Shown piece by piece: positions 53,808 through 64,000 of a stretch of DNA of 64,000 bases (position 1 is the stretch's first letter; the number at the start of each line of letters is the position of its first letter). Source of the stretch: Streptococcus anginosus (GTDB lineage Bacteria > Bacillota > Bacilli > Lactobacillales > Streptococcaceae). The stretch is taken from NCBI RefSeq assembly GCF_001697145.1, contig NZ_CP012719.1:344501-408500 (forward strand), written 5' to 3'. The position numbers and the translations under genes were made by a program. Below the pieces are notes generated by a model. It was not told the origin of the DNA. It saw only the letters and a program-made list of their open reading frames with translations, and did not search any database.

Positions 53808-55415
53808 ATGGAAATGATTTTTGCAGGTGTTTTTGCCGTCATCATTGGTTTAGTCATTGGATATGTAAGTATCACAGTTCGCATGAAATCTGCGAAAGAA
53901 GCTGCGGAACTTACTCTTTTAAATGCTGAACAAGAAGCAACTAATTTACGTGGACAAGCTGAGCGCGAAGCGGATTTGTTATTAAAAGAAGTGAAGCGCG
54001 AAAGTAAATCCCTTAAAAAAGAAGCACTGTTAGAGGCAAAAGAAGAAGCCAGAAAATATCGAGAAGAAGTTGAGGCAGAATTTAAATCTGATCGTCAAGA
54101 ATTGAAGCAATTGGAAAGTCGTTTGACAGAACGTGCGACAAGTCTTGATCGTAAAGATGACAATTTGACCAACAAAGAAAAAACACTCGAGCAGAAAGAA
54201 CAAAGTATTTCTGATAGAAACAAAAACCTTGAGGCGCGTGAAAACAAACTGACAGAGTTGGAGCAGCACAAAGAAGCAGAATTAGAGCGTGTTGCTTCAC
54301 TTTCACAAACTGAAGCCAGAGATATCATTCTCACTCAGACTGAGGATAAGTTATCAAAGGAAATTGCGACGCGTATTCGTGAAGCAGAGCAAGAAGTCAA
54401 AGAACGTTCTGATAAAATGGCAAAGGATATTTTAGTCCAAGCCATGCAACGGATTGCAGGTGACTATGTTGCGGAGCAAACCAATTCAACAGTTCATCTG
54501 CCGGATGATACGATGAAAGGTCGCATTATTGGACGTGAAGGTCGGAATATTCGAACCTTTGAAAGTTTAACGGGTATTGATGTCATTATTGATGACACAC
54601 CAGAAGTGGTGACTTTATCTGGTTTTGATCCTATTCGACGTGAAATTGCACGCATGACAATGGAAGCCCTGCTGAAAGACGGTCGTATCCACCCAGCTCG
54701 CATTGAAGAATTAGTGGAGAAGAATCGTCTGGAAATTGACCATAAGATTCGTGAATATGGTGAAGCAGCGGCTTATGAAATCGGTGCACCAAACTTACAT
54801 CCGGATTTGATGAAGATTATGGGACGCTTGCAATTCCGTACGTCATATGGGCAAAATGTATTGCGTCATTCTGTTGAAGTTGCTAAGTTGTCTGGTGTCA
54901 TTGCAAGTGAACTCGGTGAAAATGCTAACTTAGCTCGCCGTGCAGGCTTCCTTCACGATATTGGAAAGGCTATTGACCGTGAAGTGGAAGGTAGCCATGT
55001 GGAAATTGGGACAGAATTGGCTCGTAAGTATAAGGAACATCCAATTGTGGTCAATACAATTGCCAGTCATCATGGTGATGTAGAACCTGAAAGTGTGATT
55101 GCAGTTATTGTTGCAGCAGCCGATGCGCTTAGTGCGGCTCGTCCAGGTGCTCGTAGCGAATCCCTTGAAAGCTATATCAAGCGCCTGCAAGATTTGGAAG
55201 AAATTGCCAATAGTTTTGAAGGTGTGAAAAATAGTTTTGCCTTACAAGCAGGTCGTGAGATTCGGATTATGGTCAATCCTGGTCAAATCAAAGACGATAA
55301 GATTACTATCTTGGCTCATGATGTGCGTGAAAAGATTGAAAACAACCTCGAATATCCAGGAAATATCAAAGTAACGGTCATTCGGGAAATGCGTGCTGTA
55401 GATTATGCCAAATAG
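53808..55415 (+). CDS. rny: Ribonuclease Y
   Basis: A 535-residue membrane-anchored endoribonuclease that starts mRNA decay. N-terminal helix ([20 protein letters not shown]), a long charged coiled coil to about residue 215, a KH domain ([20 protein letters not shown]), and an HD domain with [20 protein letters not shown] and [13 protein letters not shown] providing the metal ligands. Ends in the conserved [16 protein letters not shown]. Length and layout are standard. Its gene precedes gmk as in other streptococci. Confidence 0.97.
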   Translation: MEMIFAGVFAVIIGLVIGYVSITVRMKSAKEAAELTLLNAEQEATNLRGQAEREADLLLKEVKRESKSLKKEALLEAKEEARKYREEVEAEFKSDRQELKQLESRLTERATSLDRKDDNLTNKEKTLEQKEQSISDRNKNLEARENKLTELEQHKEAELERVASLSQTEARDIILTQTEDKLSKEIATRIREAEQEVKERSDKMAKDILVQAMQRIAGDYVAEQTNSTVHLPDDTMKGRIIGREGRNIRTFESLTGIDVIIDDTPEVVTLSGFDPIRREIARMTMEALLKDGRIHPARIEELVEKNRLEIDHKIREYGEAAAYEIGAPNLHPDLMKIMGRLQFRTSYGQNVLRHSVEVAKLSGVIASELGENANLARRAGFLHDIGKAIDREVEGSHVEIGTELARKYKEHPIVVNTIASHHGDVEPESVIAVIVAAADALSAARPGARSESLESYIKRLQDLEEIANSFEGVKNSFALQAGREIRIMVNPGQIKDDKITILAHDVREKIENNLEYPGNIKVTVIREMRAVDYAK

Positions 55416-55542
55416 ACCTTGCTTAACATGAGCTACTCATCTATGATGTGCAGCTCCCTGTAAGCAAATGATACCTATATTGATTTTCAAAAACAAGCAC
55501 ATATCTATGCGAAAAAGCAGTTGAAAAAATACTGCTTTTTTG
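55416..55542 (+). other. Spacer after rny with terminator
   Basis: The first 95 bases hold no gene. A hairpin AAAAGCAGT/ACTGCTTTTTT at about 55513-55541 with a T run ends the rny transcript. Confidence 0.7.
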
Positions 55543-55555
55543 TTACACTAGATAG

Positions 55556-56203
<648 letters not shown>

Positions 56204-56228
56204 GAATTTAGAAATTAGGTAAAGAATT

Positions 56229-56543
56229 ATGATGTTAAAACCTTCAATTGACACCTTGCTTGATAAGGTGCCTTCAAAATACTCCTTGGTAATTCTTGAA
56301 GCAAAACGTGCTCATGAATTGGAAGAAGGAGCAGCTCCGACTCAAGAGTTTAAGTCCGTCAAATCAACACTTCGTGCTTTAGAAGAAATCGAATCTGGCA
56401 ATGTCGGGATTCACCCAGATCCTGAGGGCAAGCGGGAAGCAGTTCGTCGACGTGCTGAAGAAGAACGCTTACGCAAAGAAGAAGAAGAACGTAAAATTAA
56501 AGAACAAATTGCCAAGGAAAAAGAAGAGGGTGAAAAGATTTAA
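56229..56543 (+). CDS. rpoZ: RNA polymerase omega subunit
   Basis: A 104-residue subunit that helps RNA polymerase assembly. [20 protein letters not shown] followed by [11 protein letters not shown] is the conserved core. The C-terminal half is a charged helix ([20 protein letters not shown]) typical of streptococcal omega. It follows gmk by 25 bases. Confidence 0.95.
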   Translation: MMLKPSIDTLLDKVPSKYSLVILEAKRAHELEEGAAPTQEFKSVKSTLRALEEIESGNVGIHPDPEGKREAVRRRAEEERLRKEEEERKIKEQIAKEKEEGEKI

Positions 56544-56601
56544 GGTTGGGTCAGCTCAATCTTATTTTTTCTTTTAATGAGAAATGAGAGGTGGTGAGAA
56601 T

Positions 56602-58983
56602 GTGCAACTTGCAAAAGTCATTGTGGATGTCCCTTTAATGCAGACCGATAAACCTTACAGTTATGCGGTTCCGAAAGAATTTTCAACTATGCTAGAAGTT
56701 GGTATGCGTGTGCATGTGCCTTTTGGGAAAGCCAATCGCTTGATTCAAGGGATTGCCGTAGAGCTGACAGAAGAAACGACACCAGAATTGAAAGAGATTG
56801 TAGAGGTTTTGGACTTTACGCCAGTTTTAAATGAGGAGCAACTGTGGTTGGCAGAAGAATTGAGAAAATCTGTCTTTTCTTACAAAATTTCAATTTTAAA
56901 AGCTATGTTGCCGGGATTTTTGAATTCTAGCTATGATAAGATTCTCCATGCGCAACCTTCTTTGAATGAACAAGATCGACTGCTTATTTTTGGCAATGCA
57001 GAGCAGCAACATTTCTCATCGCTTGATAAAGAGCTGCAAGCTAAGGTAATGCGTTTGACACGGCAAGGGGCGATTCAGGTAGAATACCAAGCGATAGATC
57101 AAAAGCATATTAAAACAGAAAAATGGTATCAAGTTAATCAAGGAATTTTGGAGCAGCTAGTCATTCCCCAACGGGCGAAAAAAAAGCAAGCCTTGCGAGA
57201 CGTTTTGCAAGGTCAGACTGACATGTACCGTTTGGCGGATTTGAAAGAGCATTTTTCAAGAGAGGTCATTCATTATTTTGTGGAGCAAGAGGCTGTACAA
57301 ATCATCGAAAAAGAAGTTAGTCGTTCTGAGGCTTATTTTGAAAATGTTGCAACGGATTCTGCACTGGTGCTAAATGAAGAGCAAGGAGTTGCGGTTCAAG
57401 CTATCACGCAGCAAATCGGGCATGGTGGTAAGCCATTTCTACTAGAAGGAGTGACAGGTAGCGGTAAGACAGAGGTTTATTTGCAGGTCATTCAAGAGGC
57501 GCTCAGCCGTGGCAAGACAGCCATTATGTTAGTGCCTGAAATTTCCTTGACACCACAAGTTACCAATCGTTTTGTTGCGCGTTTTGGAAAGAAAGTTGCC
57601 ATTCTTCACTCAGGCCTTTCAAATGGAGAAAAGTATGATGAATGGCGCAAAGTTGAGCGAGGAGAAGCGCAAGTTGTTGTTGGCGCCCGTTCTGCCATTT
57701 TTGCTCCGTTAAAAAATATTGGTGCAATTATCATTGATGAAGAGCATGAAGCGAGTTACAAGCAAGACTCCAATCCACGCTATCATGCACGAGATGTCGC
57801 TTTACTACGTGCAAAGTACAATCAAGCCGTTCTGGTGTTGGGGTCGGCGACGCCGAGTTTAGAAAGCAGAGCGCGGGCTGGCAAAGGTGTGTATCACTTT
57901 TTGCAATTGACCAAGCGAGCCAAGCCGCAAGCTCAGATTCCTGAAGTGGAAATTGTGGATTTTCGTGATTATATTGGGCAAAATGAGGCTAGTAATTTCA
58001 CTCCGGTTCTGTTAGAGGCAATCCAAGATCGACTAGATAAGAAAGAACAGGTTGTTTTGATGTTGAACCGACGGGGCTATTCTAGTTTTGTCATGTGTCG
58101 TGAATGCGGAACGGTTGATACCTGTCCAAACTGCGATATTTCCTTGACCTTGCATATGGATACGAAAAGTATGAATTGTCACTATTGTGGTTTCTCAAAA
58201 GGGATTCCTCATACTTGTCCGAATTGCTCCAGTCGGAGCATTCGATACTATGGAACTGGGACACAAAAAGCCTACGGTGAATTAGCAGAAGCCTTTCCGC
58301 AAGCTCGAATTTTGAGAATGGATGTTGATACCACTCGTAAAAAGGGCAGTCACGAACAAATCTTAAAAGAATTTGGGGAAGGGCGTGCAGATATTTTACT
58401 GGGAACGCAGATGATTGCAAAGGGGCTGGATTTCCCGAATGTCACTCTCGTTGGAGTGCTCAATGCAGACACGGCTTTGAATTTGCCAGATTTTCGTTCA
58501 TCTGAGCGCACCTTTCAACTCTTAACTCAGGTTGCTGGGCGTGCAGGACGAGCTGAAAAGGAAGGTCATGTGATTATTCAAAGTTACAATCCGAAGCATT
58601 ATGCGATTACTTTTGCGAAAAATCAGGATTATGAGGGCTTTTATGCTTATGAAATGAGTATCAGAAAGCAGTTGGCCTATCCACCTTATTATTTTACGGT
58701 GGGTCTTACCTTGTCTCATAAAATAGAAGCAGAGGTCGTCAAAAAGTCATACGAAGTCTTGAATATGATACGTTCTGGCTTGTCAGATAAGGTTCAGATA
58801 TTGGGACCAACTCCTAAGCCGATTGCCCGCACTCACAACCTCTATCACTATCAATTGATTATTAAATACCGTTTTGAAGAACACTTGCAAGATGTGTTGA
58901 ATCAGATTTTGGATTGGACGCAAGAAAAGGTCAATAAAGACTTACGCTTGAGTATTGATCATGAGCCACAAAGTTTTATGTAG
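56602..58983 (+). CDS. priA: Primosomal protein N' (replication restart helicase PriA)
   Basis: A 793-residue 3'-5' helicase that reloads the replisome at stalled forks. N-terminal DNA-binding domain (LAKVIVDVPLMQTDKPYSYA), Walker A EGVTGSGKTEVYLQV, DEEH in IIIDEEHEASYKQDSNPRYH, then eight zinc-binding cysteines in CRECGTVDTCPNCDISLTLH and CHYCGFSKGIPHTCPNC, and GTQMIAKGLDFPNVTLVGVL. GTG at 56602 is preferred (MQLAKVIVD matches family N termini, GGTGGTGAG upstream); ATG 56584 would add six residues. Confidence 0.94.
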   Translation: MQLAKVIVDVPLMQTDKPYSYAVPKEFSTMLEVGMRVHVPFGKANRLIQGIAVELTEETTPELKEIVEVLDFTPVLNEEQLWLAEELRKSVFSYKISILKAMLPGFLNSSYDKILHAQPSLNEQDRLLIFGNAEQQHFSSLDKELQAKVMRLTRQGAIQVEYQAIDQKHIKTEKWYQVNQGILEQLVIPQRAKKKQALRDVLQGQTDMYRLADLKEHFSREVIHYFVEQEAVQIIEKEVSRSEAYFENVATDSALVLNEEQGVAVQAITQQIGHGGKPFLLEGVTGSGKTEVYLQVIQEALSRGKTAIMLVPEISLTPQVTNRFVARFGKKVAILHSGLSNGEKYDEWRKVERGEAQVVVGARSAIFAPLKNIGAIIIDEEHEASYKQDSNPRYHARDVALLRAKYNQAVLVLGSATPSLESRARAGKGVYHFLQLTKRAKPQAQIPEVEIVDFRDYIGQNEASNFTPVLLEAIQDRLDKKEQVVLMLNRRGYSSFVMCRECGTVDTCPNCDISLTLHMDTKSMNCHYCGFSKGIPHTCPNCSSRSIRYYGTGTQKAYGELAEAFPQARILRMDVDTTRKKGSHEQILKEFGEGRADILLGTQMIAKGLDFPNVTLVGVLNADTALNLPDFRSSERTFQLLTQVAGRAGRAEKEGHVIIQSYNPKHYAITFAKNQDYEGFYAYEMSIRKQLAYPPYYFTVGLTLSHKIEAEVVKKSYEVLNMIRSGLSDKVQILGPTPKPIARTHNLYHYQLIIKYRFEEHLQDVLNQILDWTQEKVNKDLRLSIDHEPQSFM

Positions 58984-59045
58984 CCTTTTTTAAAGAAATA
59001 CACGACTTCTTCTGATATAATAGTAAAAAAGAATATGAGGAAACC

Positions 59046-59981
59046 ATGACAAACATTATTTTTATGGGAACGCCAGATTTTTCTGCAACGGTGCTTAAAG
59101 GATTATTGGAAAGCAAGCAGTACGAGATTTTGGCAGTTGTAACCCAGCCAGATCGTGCAGTAGGGCGCAAAAAAGAAATCCGTATGACGCCTGTTAAAGA
59201 ACTGGCTTTAGACTATGGCTTACCCGTCTATCAGCCAGAGAAATTGTCTAAAAGTGCTGAATTAGATAGTTTGATGAATTTAAACGCTGATGGTATCGTC
59301 ACAGCAGCTTTCGGTCAATTTCTACCAAGCAAATTGCTAGATTCAGTTTGTTTTGCCGTTAATGTGCATGCTTCTCTATTACCCAAATACCGCGGAGGAG
59401 CTCCCATTCACTACGCCATTATCAACGGTGACAAAGAAGCCGGTGTGACTATTATGGAAATGGTTAAAGAGATGGATGCGGGGGATATGATTGCGCATCG
59501 AGCGATTCCTATTGAGGAAACAGACAATGTTGGGACGATGTTTGAAAAGTTAGCACTTGTAGGACGCGATTTGTTGCTGGACACTTTGCCGAGCTATTTG
59601 TCTGGGGATATAAAGCCTGTTCCGCAAGACAAAAATCAAGTTACTTTTTCACCAAATATTTCACCAGAAGAGGAGAGAATTGACTGGACCAAGACCAATC
59701 GACAACTTTTTAATCAGATTCGAGGCATGTATCCATGGCCAGTCGCGCATACGCTTTTAAATGGAGACCGTTTTAAAATTTACGAAGCCACTCCAGTAGA
59801 AGGAGCTGGTCAACCAGGAGAAATTCTTGCTATTGGGAAAAAAGAATTGATTGTAGCAGCTGGTGAGGGTGCACTTTCTCTGAAAACAGTACAGCCAGCT
59901 GGAAAGCCCAAAATGACTATCGTTGATTTTCTGAATGGTCTGGGACGGCAATTATCAGTAGGTGATTTCTTTGGTCAATAA
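59046..59981 (+). CDS. fmt: Methionyl-tRNA formyltransferase
   Basis: A 311-residue enzyme formylating initiator Met-tRNA with 10-formyltetrahydrofolate. [20 protein letters not shown] at the start, the catalytic Asn-His-Asp set in [20 protein letters not shown] and [15 protein letters not shown], and a C-terminal OB-fold tRNA-binding domain ([20 protein letters not shown] onward). Overlaps rsmB by 11 bases. Confidence 0.97.
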   Translation: MTNIIFMGTPDFSATVLKGLLESKQYEILAVVTQPDRAVGRKKEIRMTPVKELALDYGLPVYQPEKLSKSAELDSLMNLNADGIVTAAFGQFLPSKLLDSVCFAVNVHASLLPKYRGGAPIHYAIINGDKEAGVTIMEMVKEMDAGDMIAHRAIPIEETDNVGTMFEKLALVGRDLLLDTLPSYLSGDIKPVPQDKNQVTFSPNISPEEERIDWTKTNRQLFNQIRGMYPWPVAHTLLNGDRFKIYEATPVEGAGQPGEILAIGKKELIVAAGEGALSLKTVQPAGKPKMTIVDFLNGLGRQLSVGDFFGQ

Positions 59982-61284
59982 AACAAAAACAGCGCGGCAA
60001 ACGGCTCTTGCAGTTTTAGAAGCAGTTTTTTCAGAAGGAGCTTATTCCAATATCGCTCTCAATCAGGCTTTGCTAGAAGTGCCTTTAAGTTCTGCAGACA
60101 AAGGACTTGTAACAGAAATCGTATATGGTACCGTTGCACGTAAAATCACTTTAGAATGGTATTTGTCTCATGTTATTGAAGATCGAGATAAGTTAGATTC
60201 TTGGCTTTATTTTCTCTTACTGATGAGCTTGTATCAGATACTGTATCTTGATAAAATTCCGGCGCATGCGGTCGTCAATGAAGCGGTAGAGTTGGCAAAG
60301 GTGCGAAAAAAGGGAAGCGAAAAGTTCGCCAATGCAGTACTGCGAGGATTATTGCGGGACGGTGTGGCAGATATAGGCAGTATTAAACGTAAAAACAAAC
60401 GCTATTCCATTCAGTATTCTCTACCAGTTTGGCTGGTTAAAGTGCTGATTGAAGAGTACGGTGAAAAACGAGCTCTAGCCATTTTTGAGAGTTTATTTCT
60501 TCGGAATAAAGCCAGTGTTCGAGTGGGGGATTTAAGCCGTAAAGAAGAGTTGAAACAAGTGTTGCAGGCAGAAGATTCGCTATTAGCTCCGAGTGCGCTG
60601 GTGAAAAACCACGGTCATTTTGCAGGGCATGCCTTGTTTGAAGAAGGAGCTATTACTATTCAAGACGAGTCTAGCCAATTGGTTGCGCCAAGTCTTGAAT
60701 TGCGCGGCGATGAAAAAGTGCTAGATGCATGCAGTGCGCCGGGTGGCAAAACCATGCACATTGCTTCTTACTTAACGACAGGGCAGGTCACGGCATTAGA
60801 TCTCTATGAGCATAAGTTGGCTCTGATAAAAGAAAATGCACAGCGCTTAGGTGTGGCAGATAAAGTGATTACGAAAAAGCTAGATGCGAGAAAGGTTTTT
60901 GAAACTTTTGGGGCAGATGCCTTTGATAAAATTTTAGTCGATGCACCATGTTCAGGAATTGGCCTGATCCGACGGAAACCAGATATTAAATACAATAAAG
61001 AAAATGCAGATTTTGCCTCGTTGCAAAAAATTCAGCTTGAGATACTGGATAGTGTTTGTCAAAGCTTGCGAAAAGGTGGTATAATAACTTACAGTACCTG
61101 TACGATTGTTTCGCAAGAAAATTTTCAAGTTGTTGAGCAGTTTTTAACAGCTCATCCAGATTTTAAACAGGTAAAACTAGAACATAATAGACAGGATATT
61201 CTAAAAGATGGCTGTATTTTAATTACGCCAGAATTATATGGAAGTGACGGATTTTTCATCAGTCAATTCAAACGAATATCCTAA
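59971..61284 (+). CDS. rsmB: 16S rRNA (cytosine(967)-C(5))-methyltransferase RsmB (Sun)
   Basis: A 437-residue enzyme with an N-terminal NusB-like RNA-binding domain ([40 protein letters not shown]) and a C-terminal SAM methyltransferase domain ([50 protein letters not shown] with the two catalytic cysteines). TTG at 59971 is chosen because AGGTG is well spaced and [10 protein letters not shown] fits family N termini; a GTG at 59962 in the same frame is the alternative. Confidence 0.93.
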   Translation: MVNKTKTARQTALAVLEAVFSEGAYSNIALNQALLEVPLSSADKGLVTEIVYGTVARKITLEWYLSHVIEDRDKLDSWLYFLLLMSLYQILYLDKIPAHAVVNEAVELAKVRKKGSEKFANAVLRGLLRDGVADIGSIKRKNKRYSIQYSLPVWLVKVLIEEYGEKRALAIFESLFLRNKASVRVGDLSRKEELKQVLQAEDSLLAPSALVKNHGHFAGHALFEEGAITIQDESSQLVAPSLELRGDEKVLDACSAPGGKTMHIASYLTTGQVTALDLYEHKLALIKENAQRLGVADKVITKKLDARKVFETFGADAFDKILVDAPCSGIGLIRRKPDIKYNKENADFASLQKIQLEILDSVCQSLRKGGIITYSTCTIVSQENFQVVEQFLTAHPDFKQVKLEHNRQDILKDGCILITPELYGSDGFFISQFKRIS

Positions 61285-61301
61285 AGGAGGAAACTGACAG
61301 T

Positions 61302-62042
61302 ATGGAAATTTCATTATTAACAGATGTTGGTCAGAAGCGTACAAATAATCAAGATTATGCCAATCAATTTGTTAATCGTGCTGGTATGACAATGATTCTT
61401 TTAGCAGATGGTATGGGAGGTCACCGTGCCGGTAATATTGCTAGTGAAATGGCAGTAACAGACCTCGGTGCCGCTTGGGTGGATACTCAAATTGATTCTA
61501 TTAATGGTGTCCGTGAGTGGTTCGCAGAACATCTCGAAACAGAAAATCAAAAAGTTCACCAATTTGGTCAAGATGAAGAATATAAAGGCATGGGAACGAC
61601 GCTTGAAGCCTTAGCAATTATTGGCAATCAAGCAATTTATGCTCATGTAGGGGATTCTCGTATTGGTTTGGTGCGTGGTGACAGTTACAAGCAATTGACA
61701 AGCGACCATTCCTTGGTGAATGAATTGCTCAAAGCAGGACAAATTACGCCTGAGGAAGCAGAACGTCACCCACAACGCAACATCATCACACAATCAATCG
61801 GTCAAAGAGGCGAAGTGCAGCCTGATGTTGGCATGATTAGCTTAGAAGATGATGATTACATTATTTTGAATAGCGATGGTTTGTCCAATATGATTTCAGA
61901 AAGTGAAATTTATGATATTATGACAAGTGATATTGCTCTTTCAGAAAAAGCGGAAACCTTGATTCGCTTTGCAAATAATGCAGGTGGTTTGGACAATATT
62001 ACAGTTGCCCTGATTCATTATCATAAGGAGGATGCAGAATGA
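61302..62042 (+). CDS. phpP: PP2C-type serine/threonine phosphatase (PhpP/Stp)
   Basis: A 246-residue metal-dependent phosphatase that reverses StkP phosphorylation. Motifs: [34 protein letters not shown] with the metal-binding Asp, [37 protein letters not shown] and [10 protein letters not shown]. Overlaps stkP by four bases (ATGA), the universal Gram-positive phosphatase-kinase pair regulating cell division. Confidence 0.96.
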   Translation: MEISLLTDVGQKRTNNQDYANQFVNRAGMTMILLADGMGGHRAGNIASEMAVTDLGAAWVDTQIDSINGVREWFAEHLETENQKVHQFGQDEEYKGMGTTLEALAIIGNQAIYAHVGDSRIGLVRGDSYKQLTSDHSLVNELLKAGQITPEEAERHPQRNIITQSIGQRGEVQPDVGMISLEDDDYIILNSDGLSNMISESEIYDIMTSDIALSEKAETLIRFANNAGGLDNITVALIHYHKEDAE

Positions 62043-63913
62043 TTCAAGTCGGCAAGATATTTGCCGGACGATATAGAATCATCAAACAAATTGGTCGAGG
62101 AGGCATGGCAGATGTCTACTTGGCGAAAGACTTGATTTTAGACGGGGAAGAAGTCGCGGTTAAGGTTCTAAGAACCAATTACCAGACAGATCCGATTGCT
62201 GTAGCACGTTTTCAAAGAGAGGCGCGAGCCATGGCAGATTTGGATCATCCTCATATTGTCCGGATTACCGACATTGGAGAAGAAGAAGGCCAGCAATATC
62301 TAGCAATGGAGTATGTGGCTGGACTTGACTTGAAACGCTATATCAAAGAGCATGCTCCTTTGTCCAATGAAGAAGCGGTGCGAATAATGGGACAAATCCT
62401 TTTGGCGATGCGTTTGGCGCATACGCATGGGATTGTTCACCGTGATTTAAAACCTCAAAATGTCCTTTTAACTCCAGATGGCGATGCAAAAGTAACAGAC
62501 TTTGGGATTGCAGTAGCTTTTGCAGAAACGAGCTTAACGCAAACCAACTCTATGTTGGGATCTGTACATTATCTATCACCAGAACAAGCGCGTGGTTCAA
62601 AAGCGACCGTTCAGAGCGATATTTATGCCATGGGGATTATTTTCTATGAAATGCTGACAGGACACATCCCTTATGATGGAGATAGTGCTGTTACGATTGC
62701 CCTACAACATTTCCAAAAGCCCCTACCGTCCATTATTGCTGAAAATCCAAACGTTCCACAAGCATTGGAAAATGTAGTCATCAAGGCAACGGCAAAAAAA
62801 TTGACGGATCGTTATCAGTCAGTTGCAGAAATGTATGTGGATTTATCAAGCTGTTTATCTGCTGACCGTCGAAATGAGAAAAAGCTAGTTTTTGATGACA
62901 CTGCTAAAGCAGACACAAAGACACTGCCGAAAGTATCACAAAATACCTTGACTTCTGCGACGAAGTCAACACCTGCTCCTACAAAAGAAGTAGTCAGTAG
63001 TACGCCTACGCCTACGCCAAAAGCAAAAAAGAAGCGCCGTTTAAGAACGCGCTATAAAGTTTTGTTATCAGCGGTGGTTTTAGTCATCGTAGCTCTGGTG
63101 GCTTTAGTCTATTTGAGTCCGTCAAATGTAAAAATCCCAGATGTTACTGGAAAAACTATTGCCCAAGCACGTTCTGCAATCGAAACTGCAGGTTTGAAAG
63201 TTGGCAAGGAAAAAGACGAATACAGTGATTCTGTTAAAAAAGATTCAGTTATTCGCACCAATCCAGAAGCGGGAACGCAACGTCGTGAGGGCAGTACGGT
63301 GGATCTGATTGTCTCAAAAGGGACTAAAACTTTTATTATGGAAGATTATAAAGGTCAGAAAAGAGCAGATGCTATCAACAATCTGGTACAAAAATACAAG
63401 GTTTCAAAAGGCTTAATTAAAACAGAAGAAGTTGAAAGTAGTGAGTATGCGGCAGGAACAGTTGTTGATCAAACACCAGCAGCAGGCAGCTCTTATGATT
63501 TGACTTCAAAGACACGTATTACGTTAAAAGTAGCGAAGTCCGTTTCAAGTGTCACGATGCCAAGCTATATCGGCTCAACCTATGAATTTGCTTATAATAA
63601 TTTGACGGAAGTGATTGGTATTCAAGGTGCGAATATTGAAAAACGTACGGTTACAACAGCTCCAGCGGGTACACAGGCAAATACGATTATCAGACAAAAC
63701 CCAGAAGCTGGTCAGTCTTTGAATTTGAAGAGTGATCGCATTGTCTTATATGTATATGAGCCAAAAACCGAAGATTCTTCAACATCTGAAAGTAGTTCAC
63801 AATCTGATAGTAGCTCAGGTAAAACTAGCCCATCCTCTAGTAGTTCGTCAACTAGTGGTAATGATGGAAGCAGCTCAAAAACACCAGACACAAGTGCTAG
63901 TGCAAGTAATTAA
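62039..63913 (+). CDS. stkP: PASTA-domain serine/threonine kinase StkP (PknB)
   Basis: A 624-residue membrane kinase coordinating cell-wall synthesis and division. Kinase domain about 11-275: glycine-rich [14 protein letters not shown], Lys42 in [18 protein letters not shown] with catalytic Asp136, VTDFGIA. A juxtamembrane Thr/Pro/Lys linker precedes the helix (about 341-362, [20 protein letters not shown]). Outside are three PASTA repeats, starting near [23 protein letters not shown] and [12 protein letters not shown]. They are followed by a Ser-rich tail of about 45 residues instead of the fourth PASTA domain found in S. pneumoniae StkP. Ends in a terminator. Confidence 0.95.
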   Translation: MIQVGKIFAGRYRIIKQIGRGGMADVYLAKDLILDGEEVAVKVLRTNYQTDPIAVARFQREARAMADLDHPHIVRITDIGEEEGQQYLAMEYVAGLDLKRYIKEHAPLSNEEAVRIMGQILLAMRLAHTHGIVHRDLKPQNVLLTPDGDAKVTDFGIAVAFAETSLTQTNSMLGSVHYLSPEQARGSKATVQSDIYAMGIIFYEMLTGHIPYDGDSAVTIALQHFQKPLPSIIAENPNVPQALENVVIKATAKKLTDRYQSVAEMYVDLSSCLSADRRNEKKLVFDDTAKADTKTLPKVSQNTLTSATKSTPAPTKEVVSSTPTPTPKAKKKRRLRTRYKVLLSAVVLVIVALVALVYLSPSNVKIPDVTGKTIAQARSAIETAGLKVGKEKDEYSDSVKKDSVIRTNPEAGTQRREGSTVDLIVSKGTKTFIMEDYKGQKRADAINNLVQKYKVSKGLIKTEEVESSEYAAGTVVDQTPAAGSSYDLTSKTRITLKVAKSVSSVTMPSYIGSTYEFAYNNLTEVIGIQGANIEKRTVTTAPAGTQANTIIRQNPEAGQSLNLKSDRIVLYVYEPKTEDSSTSESSSQSDSSSGKTSPSSSSSSTSGNDGSSSKTPDTSASASN

Positions 63914-63971
63914 AAAAGAGAGAGGATAAAATCGTAGTTTTGTTAAATCGATTTTCCCTCCCTCTTTTTTT
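63912..63971 (+). terminator. stkP terminator
   Basis: AAAATCG (63928-63934) pairs with CGATTTT (63949-63955), extended by AAAAAAGAG against CTCTTTTTT. A T run ends it. Confidence 0.8.
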
Positions 63972-64000
63972 GCACTCGTTTTACATCATTGGTAAACATT

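Noticed and set aside
55416..55510. Possible small RNA between rny and gmk
   Set aside because: No clear promoter or stable fold before the terminator stem; it reads as an ordinary 3' untranslated region.

Overview
The window is a chromosomal segment of a low-GC Firmicute that I place in the genus Streptococcus, most likely a viridans species of the mitis/sanguinis/anginosus type. The basis is the gene content and order: gpsB-rnpB-THUMP methyltransferase-mapZ, rny-gmk-rpoZ-priA-fmt-rsmB-phpP-stkP, rpmB-asp23-fakA, sufCDSU, pbp1A-recU, plus a DUF4059 gene and FakA with a GTG start. I cannot name the species from sequence alone.

Region 1 (1 to about 11.4 kb) is an integrated mobile element whose left end lies outside the window. 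It has a tyrosine integrase cut by the left edge and a DUF771 excisionase-like gene. It also has a replication initiator/relaxase that joins an HUH nuclease to an SF3 helicase, with a terminator-like hairpin just before its ribosome binding site. Next come a small membrane protein, an FtsK/TcpA-type coupling ATPase, two small unknown genes, a hairpin-rich spacer that could hold an origin, a membrane-anchored protein with a duplicated outer domain, a gene broken by one nonsense codon, and an LPXTG surface protein with a surface-exclusion (SEC10/PgrA, CAP-like) core. An XRE repressor is divergent from this block, and a palindrome overlaps the LPXTG promoter. No mating-pore genes are visible, so I read it as an integrative and mobilizable element (IME) rather than a self-transmissible ICE. 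Its right end holds a promoter-plus-hairpins unit that looks like a structured RNA or an origin, and a decayed phd-doc toxin-antitoxin pair.

Region 2 (11.6 to 31.8 kb) is mostly core chromosome: a LytTR regulator with a LiaF-like membrane partner behind 21-bp-spaced direct repeats, rpmB, the asp23-fakA fatty acid kinase pair, an ABC transporter with its own histidine kinase and response regulator, an SPFH protein, a glutamine-type ABC transporter, a DUF2207 membrane protein, uppP, mecA, an undecaprenyl-phosphate sugar-phosphate transferase, and sufC-sufD-sufS-sufU. The last gene of the usual streptococcal SUF operon, sufB, is not present after sufU. A dispersed repeat occupies its place.

Region 3 (31.8 to 50.9 kb) holds dacA, a DEAD-box helicase, an amino-acid ABC permease/ATPase pair with no binding protein, trxB, a second inverted copy of the dispersed repeat, an amino-acid permease, pncB-nadE, pepC, pbp1A-recU, ypsA, gpsB, RNase P RNA, the methyltransferase and mapZ. 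Region 4 (50.9 to 64 kb) holds ahpC-ahpF, luxS, rny, gmk-rpoZ-priA-fmt-rsmB and the phpP-stkP phosphatase/kinase pair, a block of cell-division, envelope and translation genes. No rRNA, tRNA, CRISPR array or insertion sequence was recognised.
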